A stretch of 64,000 nt of DNA, from positions 1 to 64,000 of the forward strand of contig CAVOQT010000008.1 in NCBI GenBank assembly GCA_963698405.1, written 5' to 3'. Below, piece by piece: positions 51,912 to 60,453 of this stretch. The position numbers and the translations under genes are program-made. This DNA is from SHZI01 sp963698405 (lineage in GTDB: Bacteria; Pseudomonadota; Gammaproteobacteria; Steroidobacterales; GCA-2729495). The stretch's first letter is position 1. The number at the start of each line of letters is the position of its first letter. The notes under the pieces were generated by a model. It was not told where the DNA came from and searched no databases. It worked only from the letters and a program-made list of their open reading frames with translations.

Positions 51912-51958
51912 CGCAGAAAACTCCTCGCCAGCCCGGCAGATCCGGGTTGCAGGCTGCC

Positions 51959-51990
51959 ATGATCGACCTTGAAGGCAGCTTTAGGGTCAA
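51959..51990 (-). promoter_or_regulatory. MerR-type metal-responsive promoter/operator of the P-type ATPase gene
   Basis: On the minus strand, TTGACC (51990-51985) and GATCAT (51964-51959) are separated by 20 bp, the over-long spacer used by CadR/ZntR/PbrR-like activators. The spacer contains the dyad GACCCTAAAG-CTGC-CTTCAAGGTC (51988-51965; 8 of 10 positions symmetric). TTGACC contains the merR stop codon TGA. Binding of the MerR protein would twist this spacer to allow transcription. Confidence 0.75.
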
Positions 51991-52814
51991 GAGGCGGCGC
52001 GGTGCTCCAAGGCCAGAAAGAACTGGGCGAAGAGAAAGGCATTGTCCCCGTGGGCCGAGAAAACATAGCCCTCAGCGGTATTTTCCACCTGCGGCTCGGT
52101 ATGCGCCGCACAGCCGGCTTCCGAGGCGGCAATCTGCCGTAGCGCAACACCGATCCGCGCTTCGTCGCCGGGTATCAGGACGCTGTAGCCGTCGGTTTCT
52201 CGCCAGACATGGATATGCCGGCCGCGCAATACGTCCAGTACATCGCCACGATCCCAGGTGGCGAGGGCGCAGCCCATGCGTTTCATCAGCGAACGCAGCG
52301 AGGCGGCTTCAGTCCGCGGCGTGCTCTTGTGGCCGCAGACCTGATCGACCAGCCGGCGGTAGAGTTCCCGCGCACCATCTGCGGCCGGCAGTTGGCCGGA
52401 CATCTCGCGCAGGAAGACCTCCAGCTCATGCCTGAGCACCAGCAGTTCAGTGAGTCGTCGCTCGATTTCAAGGAAGCGGTCTTCGGCAATGCGTGCCACA
52501 TCGCTGTCCTGTGGGCGCTTCTTTCTCCCCCGGTCTGGTTTGGTGGCCGGCAGGACGGGTTGTTCTGCAGCGAGAAACTGCCGGATATCGTCCAGCGAGA
52601 AGCCCAGGCGTTTGGCGCGATTGATGAACAACAGGGTTCGTTCGGCTTCCGGTCCGTAAAGCCGGTAGCCGGCTGCTGTGCGCTGTCCGGGCCTGAGCAG
52701 GCCTTCCTTCTCGTAGTAGCGCAACACGGAAGGGGCGACGCGCGCGCGTTTGGCCAGCGCGCCGATGGTCAGATTGCGGCGTGGTGCTGGCGAAGCTGGC
52801 TTGCGTGCCGTCAT
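51987..52814 (-). CDS. MerR-family metal-sensing regulator
   Basis: The 275-residue regulator has an N-terminal MerR helix-turn-helix: LTIGALAKRARVAPSVLRYY, then RTAAGYRLYGPEAE, and a dimerisation helix. It is longer than typical MerR proteins (about 130-150 residues), with a C-terminal domain of unclear nature that contains GCALATWDRGDVL and ASEAGCAAHTEP. Two of its cysteines may bind metal. It is placed directly before the ATPase gene, and the ATGA overlap links it to the hydrolase upstream. Confidence 0.85.
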   Translation of the reverse strand: MTARKPASPAPRRNLTIGALAKRARVAPSVLRYYEKEGLLRPGQRTAAGYRLYGPEAERTLLFINRAKRLGFSLDDIRQFLAAEQPVLPATKPDRGRKKRPQDSDVARIAEDRFLEIERRLTELLVLRHELEVFLREMSGQLPAADGARELYRRLVDQVCGHKSTPRTEAASLRSLMKRMGCALATWDRGDVLDVLRGRHIHVWRETDGYSVLIPGDEARIGVALRQIAASEAGCAAHTEPQVENTAEGYVFSAHGDNAFLFAQFFLALEHRAAS

Positions 52815-53767
52815 GGTGTCGTCGGCATTACCCGCTGCACGAAGGCATTCATTGCCTCCGCAGTTTCAGCCGGCGCTTCCTCCTGCACGTAGTGGCCGGA
52901 ACTCGCCACCAGTACCGCCGTGTTGTTCGGCAACAGCTCACGCAGTTGTTCAAACTCACCGGCGGGCTTGCCGCGGTCCTGCGCGCCCCAGACGATCAGT
53001 GACGGTACCTTGAGCTGCGGCAGCATCGGCAGCTCATCGGCATCGCTGTATTGGCCCATCAGGCTGGTCACACCTGCCATATAGCCCTCGCTCTGTGAGG
53101 TCAGGCTGAGATTTCTCACGACGTCTTCAGTGACGATCGAAGGATCGATGAATGAGCGGCGCAGGAAATTCGTACGGAATTCCGGGTCGCCGAACAGTTT
53201 GGCCTGAATGCGTTGCATCGGGAAAAAGATATAGCGTGCAATCGGCGGCACACCGGTCGAGATGATGCCGGGGTTCATCACTACCAGCCCGATGATATCG
53301 GGGTTGTCCAGCGCAACCCGGAAGGCAATGGCGCCGCCAAGCGAATGGCCGCCGACGACGACATTTTTCAGTCCGAGCGCACGAATGAAATCTTTCATCA
53401 CCTGCGCCTGGTGCGGATTGCGATAATCGAAATCCACCGGCTTCGCGGACAGTCCATAGCCAGGCATGTCCACTGCAATGACGTAGTAGTGCGTGGTGAG
53501 CAGCGGTGCGACCAGCCGGAAACTCTGCAGGGAGTTGCCGAAACCATGCAGTAGTACAGCAACCGGTTTTTCCGGTCCTGGCTCGCCCCAGCTGCGATAG
53601 CGGATTTCCAGGCCATTCACGCTGACAAATTGGTCGCCGGGATCGGCCAGTGAACGGGCCGGCACTTCGGTGATGCCGGTTGGCCAGTAGGCATAGACCA
53701 CCAGGGCCAGCCAGCTCGCAACCAGCAGGCCTGCCAGTCCGAAAAGAATGCGTTTGAGCCAGAGCAT
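52811..53767 (-). CDS. Alpha/beta hydrolase with N-terminal membrane anchor
   Basis: A 318-residue hydrolase: hydrophobic start (LFGLAGLLVASWLALVVYAYW), oxyanion motif VLLHGFGNS, nucleophile GGHSLGGAIAF, acid in LIVWGAQDRGKP and His in VASSGHYVQEE. It resembles the hydrolase at 37061 in layout. It overlaps the merR gene as ATGA, so the regulator's transcript includes it. The substrate is unknown. Confidence 0.87.
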   Translation of the reverse strand: MLWLKRILFGLAGLLVASWLALVVYAYWPTGITEVPARSLADPGDQFVSVNGLEIRYRSWGEPGPEKPVAVLLHGFGNSLQSFRLVAPLLTTHYYVIAVDMPGYGLSAKPVDFDYRNPHQAQVMKDFIRALGLKNVVVGGHSLGGAIAFRVALDNPDIIGLVVMNPGIISTGVPPIARYIFFPMQRIQAKLFGDPEFRTNFLRRSFIDPSIVTEDVVRNLSLTSQSEGYMAGVTSLMGQYSDADELPMLPQLKVPSLIVWGAQDRGKPAGEFEQLRELLPNNTAVLVASSGHYVQEEAPAETAEAMNAFVQRVMPTTP

Positions 53768-53786
53768 ATGCGCCTGCCTGTGATGG

Positions 53787-54029
53787 TTATCCGGATAGTA
53801 GTGTAGTCAGTCGGGCTCTGAGATGGTCAGGCATGACCCTTGGTGCAGCCGGGTCGCGGCACAAAAATGCGAGCTGCGTGAGGGCGGCGGTCTGCATGAG
53901 TGCGTCCCGCTGCGTGTCGGGCGCGTCCCGCAGCAGCGTATCGAGTTCCGTGCTGCTTTCCGTATCCAGTGCGGCAAGCGCCTCATCGGCCAGTAGTTCC
54001 TGCAGGCGATCGCTGCGCATGCGGTTCAT
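53787..54029 (-). CDS. Small anti-sigma-like partner of an ECF sigma factor
   Basis: The 80-residue protein has LQELLADEALAALDTESSTELDTLL, a pattern like the N-terminal DNA-free sigma-binding helices of anti-sigma factors, but no transmembrane helix and no HxxxCxxC zinc motif. It overlaps the sigma gene as ATGA and is 19 bp before the hydrolase start. It may be a soluble inhibitor, a truncated anti-sigma or an unrelated helical protein. Confidence 0.5.
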   Translation of the reverse strand: MNRMRSDRLQELLADEALAALDTESSTELDTLLRDAPDTQRDALMQTAALTQLAFLCRDPAAPRVMPDHLRARLTTLLSG

Positions 54030-54619
54030 TCGGCTGACTCCCCGGGTATGTCGCTGCCAGAGATTTGCAGTTGTTCGCGAATATGGATGAGTCCGCGGCG
54101 CACGCGTGTCTTGACGGTGCCGAGCGGCATATCCAGCTGCTCGGCAATCTCGCTGTGGCTGTAGCCTTCGTAAAGCGACATGCTGAGTATCTTCTGGTGT
54201 TCCGGTTCCATGCTGTTCAGAACCCGGGTGACGATGGCGACTTCGGTATCGTCCTCCACGGTGGCAGCAACACCGGGATCTACCGGTGCACCTTCCTCAT
54301 CGTCCAGCGAGTCCATGGCCGGTTTTCTGCCAGCCTGCCGCAGCCGGTCGATGAACCGGCGCCGCGCAATGGTGGAGATGAAGGCGGTTTCGCTGGCGAT
54401 GCCCGGATCATAGCGGGCGCAACTGCGCCAGATTTCAATGAACACGTCCTGGACGGCATCTTCCGCATCGCTGGCATTGCGCAGATAGCGCCGCGCCAGC
54501 GACCACAGCAGATTGCCGTAACGGTCAACGCATTCGTTGACTGCGCTGCTATCGCCTGCCGCGATCCGCTCGAGGATGGATTTCGTGGCCGTTACCGGGT
54601 TTATCGGGCTTTTCGCCAA
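54026..54619 (-). CDS. ECF-type RNA polymerase sigma factor
   Basis: The 197-residue sigma factor has region 2 (NAS-DAEDAVQDVFIEIWR, with SETAFISTIARRRFIDRLR) and region 4 (LYEGYSHSEIAEQLDMPLGT, then VKTRVRRGLIHIREQL). The intervening linker is acidic (SLDDEEGAPVDPG). It is probably kept inactive by its neighbour. Its promoter targets are not evident here. Confidence 0.9.
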   Translation of the reverse strand: MAKSPINPVTATKSILERIAAGDSSAVNECVDRYGNLLWSLARRYLRNASDAEDAVQDVFIEIWRSCARYDPGIASETAFISTIARRRFIDRLRQAGRKPAMDSLDDEEGAPVDPGVAATVEDDTEVAIVTRVLNSMEPEHQKILSMSLYEGYSHSEIAEQLDMPLGTVKTRVRRGLIHIREQLQISGSDIPGESAE

Positions 54620-54677
54620 GAGGGGGCACCGGAGCTGATCAGATGTTGATGATCATACAGTGGCCGGCTTGGGCAAT

Positions 54678-54709
54678 AAAAAAGGGCCGGACCCGATCGG
54701 ATCCGACCC
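54678..54709 (-). terminator. Rho-independent terminator after the Cys-rich secreted protein gene
   Basis: On the minus strand the stem GGGTCGGATCCGA (54709-54697) pairs with TCGGGTCCGGCCC (54696-54684), 13 pairs with two G-U wobbles, followed by TTTTTT (54683-54678). It lies 26 bp after the stop at 54736 and separates that gene from the sigma gene. Confidence 0.85.
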
Positions 54710-54735
54710 TGGATAGCCAGTCGTGTGGACCAGTG

Positions 54736-55080
54736 CTACTTGGCAGTGGTCTTCCAGTCACCGCCCTGGAAACCACAGCCGATCTCCAGGCCGTCAGGGT
54801 CGCCTTCATAGTAGACGCGCAGGCCGTCGGAGCCTCTGTCGCAGACACCTACGCGGCCCGCATCGGGACAATCACCGGCTCCATGAGCGGCATCGCTGTT
54901 GTCATCCGTTTTGCCGAGCTCGGTGCACAGGGCTGCTGAAACAGGCATATCGCAGACCTTGAACGGGCCGGCAAACATGTTCTTCTGGACGTAGTTGCAA
55001 TGGCCCTCGGCAGCAGCCGTATTGGCAGCGAAGGGGGCGATGGCCAGCAACGCAAAAGTTGCGATCAGCTTGGACTTCAT
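54736..55080 (-). CDS. Secreted six-cysteine protein of unknown function
   Basis: The 114-residue product has a signal peptide (KLIATFALLAIAPFAANTA) and a mature part with six Cys: EGHCNY, FKVCDM, AALCTE, GDCPDA, GVCDRG and IGCGF. The even number suggests three disulfides. It is Gly/Asp-rich in the second half. I do not recognise it. It has its own terminator, so it is well transcribed as a single unit or with the PQQ gene 41 bp upstream. Confidence 0.65.
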   Translation of the reverse strand: MKSKLIATFALLAIAPFAANTAAAEGHCNYVQKNMFAGPFKVCDMPVSAALCTELGKTDDNSDAAHGAGDCPDAGRVGVCDRGSDGLRVYYEGDPDGLEIGCGFQGGDWKTTAK

Positions 55081-55121
55081 AATCAGGGCTTCTCCATGTG
55101 GTCAGGATGATGGTGTCCGGA

Positions 55122-57209
55122 TCATGGCACGCTGGCCGACCCTGAATCCAGCACCGGGGCGCCAGCCTGTGGTTGCCGGTTCAGGTATTCATCGGGCAGG
55201 GCATAGGCCACGAGGTAGTCATCGATGGTCTTCGGATTGACGAACATATGGCTGCCGGCCGCGACCACCACATACTGCCGACCGTTGACTGCATAGGTCA
55301 TGGGGTTGGCATGTGCGGAGCTGGGCAGCGGTGTGGACCAGAGTTCAGCGCCGGTTTCCGTGTTGAAGGCGCGCAGCCGGGCGTCGGCCGTCGCACCGAT
55401 CAGCGTGATGCCGCCGGCTGTCGTGATCGGGCCACCGGTAACCGGCGCGCCCCACTTCAGCGGCGGCAAGGGAATGGGGGTGAGCTTGTCGATGGTGCCC
55501 AGCGGCACGCTCCAGCGGATTTCACCTGCCGCGAGGTCGACGCCTACCAGCGTAGACCAGGGTGGACTGGTGCACGGCATCATGGTCGGGCCGAGCAGGA
55601 TGCGTTGTTCAACCGCCCACGGCGTGCCCTCGATGATGCCTGGTGGCCCCATCGGTGCGCCGCGCCGCGGATCGAAATTCTCTGCCGGCGGTACTTCGGT
55701 GCGCGGTACCAGTTTCAGATACAGGCCGATCTGCGAGAGATTCGTGACCAGCAGGTTGCGTATCGGGTCGAAAGCCCCGCCACCCCAGTTCATGCCACCG
55801 GCAGAACCCGGAAACATGATCCAGCCCTTGTCGCTCGGCGGTGTGAAGATATCGCCATGCTGTGCGCTGGCGATGAGATCGCGGCAGCGGTTCTGGTCCC
55901 AGAATGTCAGCCCCCAGGCATCATCCGGTGTGAGGCGTGTCTTCATCAGCGGTGGCGGTTTGACCGGAAACGGCTGGGTCTTCGACAGTACGTCGCCTGC
56001 GATGCCGTCCGTCGGCACCGCACGTTCTTCAACCGGGAACAGCGGTACGCCGGTATCGCGGTTCAGGACAAACACCAGCGACTGCTTGGTCAGAATGACC
56101 ACGGCCGGAATACGGCGTCCGTCTTTAGGGATGTCCACCAGCATGGGTTGCGCCGGGGTATCCCAGTCCCAGACATCGTGATGCACCGTCTGGAAATGCC
56201 AGACGACCTCGCCGGTACTGCCGCGCAGTGCGACCACCGAGTTGGCGTAGCGGTTGTCGCCCGGCCGCGTGCCGCCAAACCAGTTTGGTGATGCACTGGA
56301 GGTGGGTATGAAAACCAGGTCGCGTTTTTCGTCGACCGACAGCAGACTCCAGGCGTTGCCACCGCCAGTGTTCGCGAGGCTTTCCGGCGTCCAGTTTTTG
56401 GCCTGGGGATCATCCGGGTTGCGCGGCACCGGGTCGAAGCTCCAGAGAAATTCGCCGCTGCGGGCATCGAAGGCGCGGATCGCACCGCTTGGTGCGCTCG
56501 CTGCCAGGTTCTTCATGTTGTTGATGTGGCCGATCACGAGTACATCGTTGATCAGCACGGGCGGTGCCGAAAACTGCACCCCCCAGGGATCGGCCGGTGG
56601 CAGCGCGCCGGCGGCGAACAGGGGGTTTACATCGACTTCGCCATTGGTGCCGAAACCGGCGCAGGCCTTGCCGGTGAGCGCGTCAACAGCCAGCAGGCGC
56701 CGGTCATTGGTACCGGCGAAAATCCGCTGCGCGCAGGCTTCGGCAGGATCGGACTTTGCATCGCGCCAGTAACTCACACCCAGGCACTTGAGTCGTGCTG
56801 GGGATTTGCTGAAGCGGATCTTCGGGTCAAAGCTCCAGCGTTCCTTGCCGCTTTCCGGATCCAGTGCCACCAGTCGGTTGAATGGCGTGCACAGCACCAA
56901 TGCACCGCCGGCATCTGCCGGCAGCAGGATCGGTGTCGCATGAAAGCCGGCAAAAGCGCGCTGCTCCGGAAACCGCTCGAGGTCTCCATGCCGGTATGTC
57001 CAGGCGCGCTTCAGACGCCAGACATTCTTGCGGTTGATCTGGTCGAGCGGTGAGTAACGTGAGCCTCCGGCGTCACCGCCCACATGCAGCCAGTCGCTGC
57101 CTGCGGGTGCGGAATCCTGCGCCTGCAATGTTGCAGGTGCAGAAGCAATGGTGAAAACCAGCAGCCAGAGCTGCAGGGGGTGCCGGGCCATGAATTGCTT
57201 GCCGATCAT
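55122..57209 (-). CDS. PQQ-dependent dehydrogenase (membrane glucose dehydrogenase-like, soluble)
   Basis: The 695-residue exported quinoprotein has an N-terminal signal peptide (LWLLVFTIASAPATLQAQ) and an eight-bladed beta-propeller with tryptophan-docking repeats, such as ALDPESGKERWSFDP, AVDALTGKACAGFG, AFDARSGEFLWSFDP and GSTGEVVWHFQTVHHDVWDWD. There are no large N-terminal membrane helices as in E. coli Gcd, and no cytochrome domain at the C-terminus, so electrons must leave through another carrier. PQQ biosynthesis genes are absent from the window. The substrate is not certain. ATG 57209 is chosen (AGGA upstream). Confidence 0.83.
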   Translation of the reverse strand: MIGKQFMARHPLQLWLLVFTIASAPATLQAQDSAPAGSDWLHVGGDAGGSRYSPLDQINRKNVWRLKRAWTYRHGDLERFPEQRAFAGFHATPILLPADAGGALVLCTPFNRLVALDPESGKERWSFDPKIRFSKSPARLKCLGVSYWRDAKSDPAEACAQRIFAGTNDRRLLAVDALTGKACAGFGTNGEVDVNPLFAAGALPPADPWGVQFSAPPVLINDVLVIGHINNMKNLAASAPSGAIRAFDARSGEFLWSFDPVPRNPDDPQAKNWTPESLANTGGGNAWSLLSVDEKRDLVFIPTSSASPNWFGGTRPGDNRYANSVVALRGSTGEVVWHFQTVHHDVWDWDTPAQPMLVDIPKDGRRIPAVVILTKQSLVFVLNRDTGVPLFPVEERAVPTDGIAGDVLSKTQPFPVKPPPLMKTRLTPDDAWGLTFWDQNRCRDLIASAQHGDIFTPPSDKGWIMFPGSAGGMNWGGGAFDPIRNLLVTNLSQIGLYLKLVPRTEVPPAENFDPRRGAPMGPPGIIEGTPWAVEQRILLGPTMMPCTSPPWSTLVGVDLAAGEIRWSVPLGTIDKLTPIPLPPLKWGAPVTGGPITTAGGITLIGATADARLRAFNTETGAELWSTPLPSSAHANPMTYAVNGRQYVVVAAGSHMFVNPKTIDDYLVAYALPDEYLNRQPQAGAPVLDSGSASVP

Positions 57210-57338
57210 CGGTATTCCTGCGGTCATCACCGGGATGATTCCTAGCCTAACAGCAATCAATCAGTAGCCCAGCCCTTGCCCCGCGTGCGCCAATCTCGGA
57301 CCATGGCGGCCTGTACGGCAATCCCTGTGAGACTGCAG

Positions 57339-58109
57339 ATGGCAAATGAACAAACGAAAAGTGGCGAAGTTGGCATAGCGGTCTATGTGGACTTCGAGAA
57401 CCTGGCGCTTGGCGTTCAGGACACCAAGGCCGGGCGTTTTGAGATCGAGATCGTGCTGAAGCGGATCCTCGAAAAAGGCCGCATCGTCGCCAAGCGGGCC
57501 TACTGCGACTGGAGCCGCTACCGCCAGTTCATGCAGGAGTTTCACCGCCAGGGTTTCGAGATGATCGACATCCCGCAGACCAAGGTGAGTGGCAAGAACA
57601 GCGCCGACATCCGCATGGTCGTGGATGCGCTGGACATGTGCTACTCGAAATCCCATATCGACACCTTCGTTCTGCTGACCGGTGACAGTGATTTTTCTCC
57701 GCTGGTCTCCAAGCTCAAGGAGAACGACAAGCGGGTGATCGGCTGCGGTGTGCGCAATTCAACCTCTGACCTGCTGGCCTCGAACTGCGACGAGTTCATT
57801 TTCTATGATGACCTGGTGACCGTTTCCCAGCGTCCGCGGACCCGGGCCAAGCCCTCCCAGAACAAGCAGCAGAGCGAGGCGCTCGATCAGGTGGCCGCAA
57901 CCGTGGAGTCTCTGTCGGCCGAATATGATCCGCTGTGGGGTTCGCTGGTGAAGCAGACTGTGCGGCGCGTGTATCCGGGCTTCAACGAAACCATCTATGG
58001 GTATCGCAGTTTCTCCGAGTTGCTCGAAGATGCGGCGAAGCAGGGCATGCTGGAACTCGAATTCGATCAGCAGCGGGGCAATTACAAGGTCCGTGCGAAG
58101 GCGCGGTGA
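57339..58109 (+). CDS. NYN-domain putative ribonuclease with OST-HTH/LOTUS domain
   Basis: The 256-residue protein has a NYN (PIN-like) nuclease domain: VYVDFENLALG (Asp in the first acidic site), YCDWSRYRQF, SADIRMVVDALD and VLLTGDSDFSPLV with the later acidic residues. A charged linker (RTRAKPSQNKQQSE) leads to a C-terminal OST-HTH/LOTUS-like domain (SLVKQTVRRVYPGFNETIYG) that would bind RNA. The pairing is known in LabA-like proteins. Its targets are unknown. ATG at 57339 is preferred. Confidence 0.85.
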   Translation: MANEQTKSGEVGIAVYVDFENLALGVQDTKAGRFEIEIVLKRILEKGRIVAKRAYCDWSRYRQFMQEFHRQGFEMIDIPQTKVSGKNSADIRMVVDALDMCYSKSHIDTFVLLTGDSDFSPLVSKLKENDKRVIGCGVRNSTSDLLASNCDEFIFYDDLVTVSQRPRTRAKPSQNKQQSEALDQVAATVESLSAEYDPLWGSLVKQTVRRVYPGFNETIYGYRSFSELLEDAAKQGMLELEFDQQRGNYKVRAKAR

Positions 58110-58145
58110 CCGCCGGTAGTGTGTAGCGTCACATCAGGGACTCTA

Positions 58146-59234
58146 TTGCCTCAATCAGGGGACGTCGCTTTGTCGCAAGTGCCACGGGATACGCCGCTCC
58201 TCAGCGTGGTCATCCCTGCATACAATCAGGCAGCATTCCTGCGTGAAACTCTTGAAAGTGTTTTGCAGCAGGCGGGCGATGAGGTGGAGGTCATCGTTGT
58301 CAATGACGGATCCACGGACGCTACGCTGGACGTAATTACAGGATTCTCCGGCAGGGTGCGATGTGTGACCCAGCCAAATGCCGGACTGGCAGCGGCGCGC
58401 AACCGTGGCCACCGGGAGGCGAGGGGTGAGTTTGTCGCGTGGCTCGATTCCGATGATCTTTGCGAGCCGGGGCGGCTGGCGTTGCAGATGGAAGTACTGC
58501 GGCGCTATCCGGAGGTCGGCCTGGTTTCCGGTGGGTTCTCGGCATTCAATGCCGATGGCCTGATCTCCCCATCGTTCGCGGTGCATTACTACGGGCAGAT
58601 TGGCCGCTTCGGGCTGCATGCGCTGTATGGAGTGGCCGATACCGTTGCAGCTGATGCGGGGACGCAGAAATTATCGGTACCGCTGTATCGCGGGAAAGTC
58701 TATCCGGCGATAGCCTATGGCAACTTCGTGCATCCGCCGACCGTTATGATGCGCCGTGAGGTCTGGACCATTACAGGTGAGCTCGACGCGGAGTTTCCGT
58801 CGGCTGCCGACTGGGAGTTTTTCGTTCGGGCCAGCCGCAAATTTTCCTTTGCCTATCTGGACTATCCTCTGTTGCGCTATCGCCTGTCGGCGGGACAGAT
58901 GTCTAGCATGTCGAATGCCCTGCGACACGTGCCGCGGGAGATGCTCTTGTTTGAACGGATGCTGGCTGCCGATCCGGCCCTGCGTGCGGATGCCTCGCGG
59001 GTGCGCGAGCTTTACCACGGCTGGTATTTCACCATGGCCTCTGCGGTAGCTGATACAAGCCGCTGGCTGGCCTTGAAGTACCTGGTTTACAGCCTGTACT
59101 ACGGGTGTGAGGTATCGTTGTTCCTGCGTGCCGCTGTAAAATTGGTCTTACCGGAATTTCTTGTCAGCTGGTTGCGTTACGCGAACCGGGTCCTTGCCGG
59201 CCAGTCCGAAGACCGGTCAACACGAGTGAAATAA
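58146..59234 (+). CDS. Glycosyltransferase family 2
   Basis: The approximately 362-residue enzyme has a GT-A fold: LSVVIPAYNQAAFLRETLES, VIVVNDGSTDATLD, QPNAGLAAARNRG and the DXD-like WLDSDD. The C-terminal part has a possible short hydrophobic segment (LKYLVYSLYYGCEVSLFLRA). The start is uncertain: TTG 58146 has AGGGA 7 nt upstream; GTG 58119 and TTG 58170 are in frame. It adds sugars to a lipid or polysaccharide acceptor in the cytoplasm, together with the next enzyme. Confidence 0.82.
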   Translation: MPQSGDVALSQVPRDTPLLSVVIPAYNQAAFLRETLESVLQQAGDEVEVIVVNDGSTDATLDVITGFSGRVRCVTQPNAGLAAARNRGHREARGEFVAWLDSDDLCEPGRLALQMEVLRRYPEVGLVSGGFSAFNADGLISPSFAVHYYGQIGRFGLHALYGVADTVAADAGTQKLSVPLYRGKVYPAIAYGNFVHPPTVMMRREVWTITGELDAEFPSAADWEFFVRASRKFSFAYLDYPLLRYRLSAGQMSSMSNALRHVPREMLLFERMLAADPALRADASRVRELYHGWYFTMASAVADTSRWLALKYLVYSLYYGCEVSLFLRAAVKLVLPEFLVSWLRYANRVLAGQSEDRSTRVK

Positions 59235-59236
59235 AG

Positions 59237-60433
59237 ATGGCTTTACGCAAGGTGCTGTTGCTGACCTATCATTTCCCGCCATCAGGTGCGGTAGCCGTCT
59301 ATCGAATGCTTGGGCTGGTTCGCTACCTGCCGCAGTTTGGCTGGCAGCCGCTTGTCGTCGCGCCCCCACGGGTGCCATGGGAGCCGAACGATGCTTCCCT
59401 GCTCGATCAGGTTCCGGCGCAAACACCGGTTGCGCGGGTGCCGTTCATTGATGAGGGCGTTGCCGGCCGGGTGGTTGGACGGATTGCACCGGCAGCGCAC
59501 TGGATCGTGAAGGCCAGGGCGGCCTGCAACCGGATGATTGCCGAGCATAGGCCCGACGCTGTCATCACCTCGAGTCCACCTGGCATCGTGCACGTGCTGG
59601 GGCGCTGGGTGCAGAAGCGCCACGGCTTGTACTGGGTTGCCTGCTTCCGCGACCCGTGGGTTACCAATCGCCTGGATACCTTAGCGCGCATTAATCGCCA
59701 TCTTGAACGCAGCGTGATGAGGCATGCAGACCAGCTCGTGGCGAATACACCCTTGAATCGCGAGGGCTGGTGCAAGGCATATCCTGAATATGCGGCGAAA
59801 ATGCATGTCATCACCAATGGCTTTGATCCGGAAAAGTTCGCATCGATTGATGTGCCACCGCCAAGCAGCCGGTTGATGATATTGCATGCAGGCGAGTTGT
59901 ATTGCGGCCGTGATCCGCGGCCGTTTCTTGATGCATTTGTACAGCTGCAGGCGGAACAGGTACCGGTTGATTGCACCTTTCTCGGGCGCGCGACGGACCC
60001 GATGTATAACCTGTCGGCCGAGATTAGCCAGCGTGGTCTGGACAGCACAGTGCACCGGCTGGGGCAGGTTTCCTATGCAGAATCGCTGCAGAAAATGATG
60101 AGCGCTGACATCCTGGTGCTGCTCCAACCCCCGGGCTACCGTGGAATTCCTGCCAAACTCTTTGAGTACCTCGGTACCGGACGGCCGATACTTGCGATTT
60201 CTGAACTCGACAGCGACATTGCCTGGGTATTGCGGGAAAGCAAGGTGTTGCACAGGGTCGCGCTACTAACCGATGTCGCCGGGATCAGGCAGGCAATTCT
60301 GGAGCTGGCTGCAGAAACCCGTGCCGGGCATGACAACGGGTCTGACAGGAGCGCAGTATTGCAGTTTACGCGGGAACGGATGGCGCAGCGCTTTGCCGAG
60401 TGCCTGGATCGAAGTCCACCGGCTACGCGGTGA
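59237..60433 (+). CDS. Glycosyltransferase family 4-like
   Basis: The 398-residue protein has a GT-B fold: an N-terminal LLLTYHFPPSGAVAVYRM with the glycine loop, ITSSPPGIVHVLG and WVACFRDPWVTNRL, and a C-terminal donor domain with ILHAGELYCGRDPRPFL and the family EX7E-like region in PGYRGIPAKLFEYLGTGRP. It probably transfers a sugar to a growing polysaccharide or lipid carrier. It starts 2 bp after the GT2 stop. Confidence 0.85.
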   Translation: MALRKVLLLTYHFPPSGAVAVYRMLGLVRYLPQFGWQPLVVAPPRVPWEPNDASLLDQVPAQTPVARVPFIDEGVAGRVVGRIAPAAHWIVKARAACNRMIAEHRPDAVITSSPPGIVHVLGRWVQKRHGLYWVACFRDPWVTNRLDTLARINRHLERSVMRHADQLVANTPLNREGWCKAYPEYAAKMHVITNGFDPEKFASIDVPPPSSRLMILHAGELYCGRDPRPFLDAFVQLQAEQVPVDCTFLGRATDPMYNLSAEISQRGLDSTVHRLGQVSYAESLQKMMSADILVLLQPPGYRGIPAKLFEYLGTGRPILAISELDSDIAWVLRESKVLHRVALLTDVAGIRQAILELAAETRAGHDNGSDRSAVLQFTRERMAQRFAECLDRSPPATR

Positions 60434-60453
60434 GCCCCGGCGACGCTGGCTGA

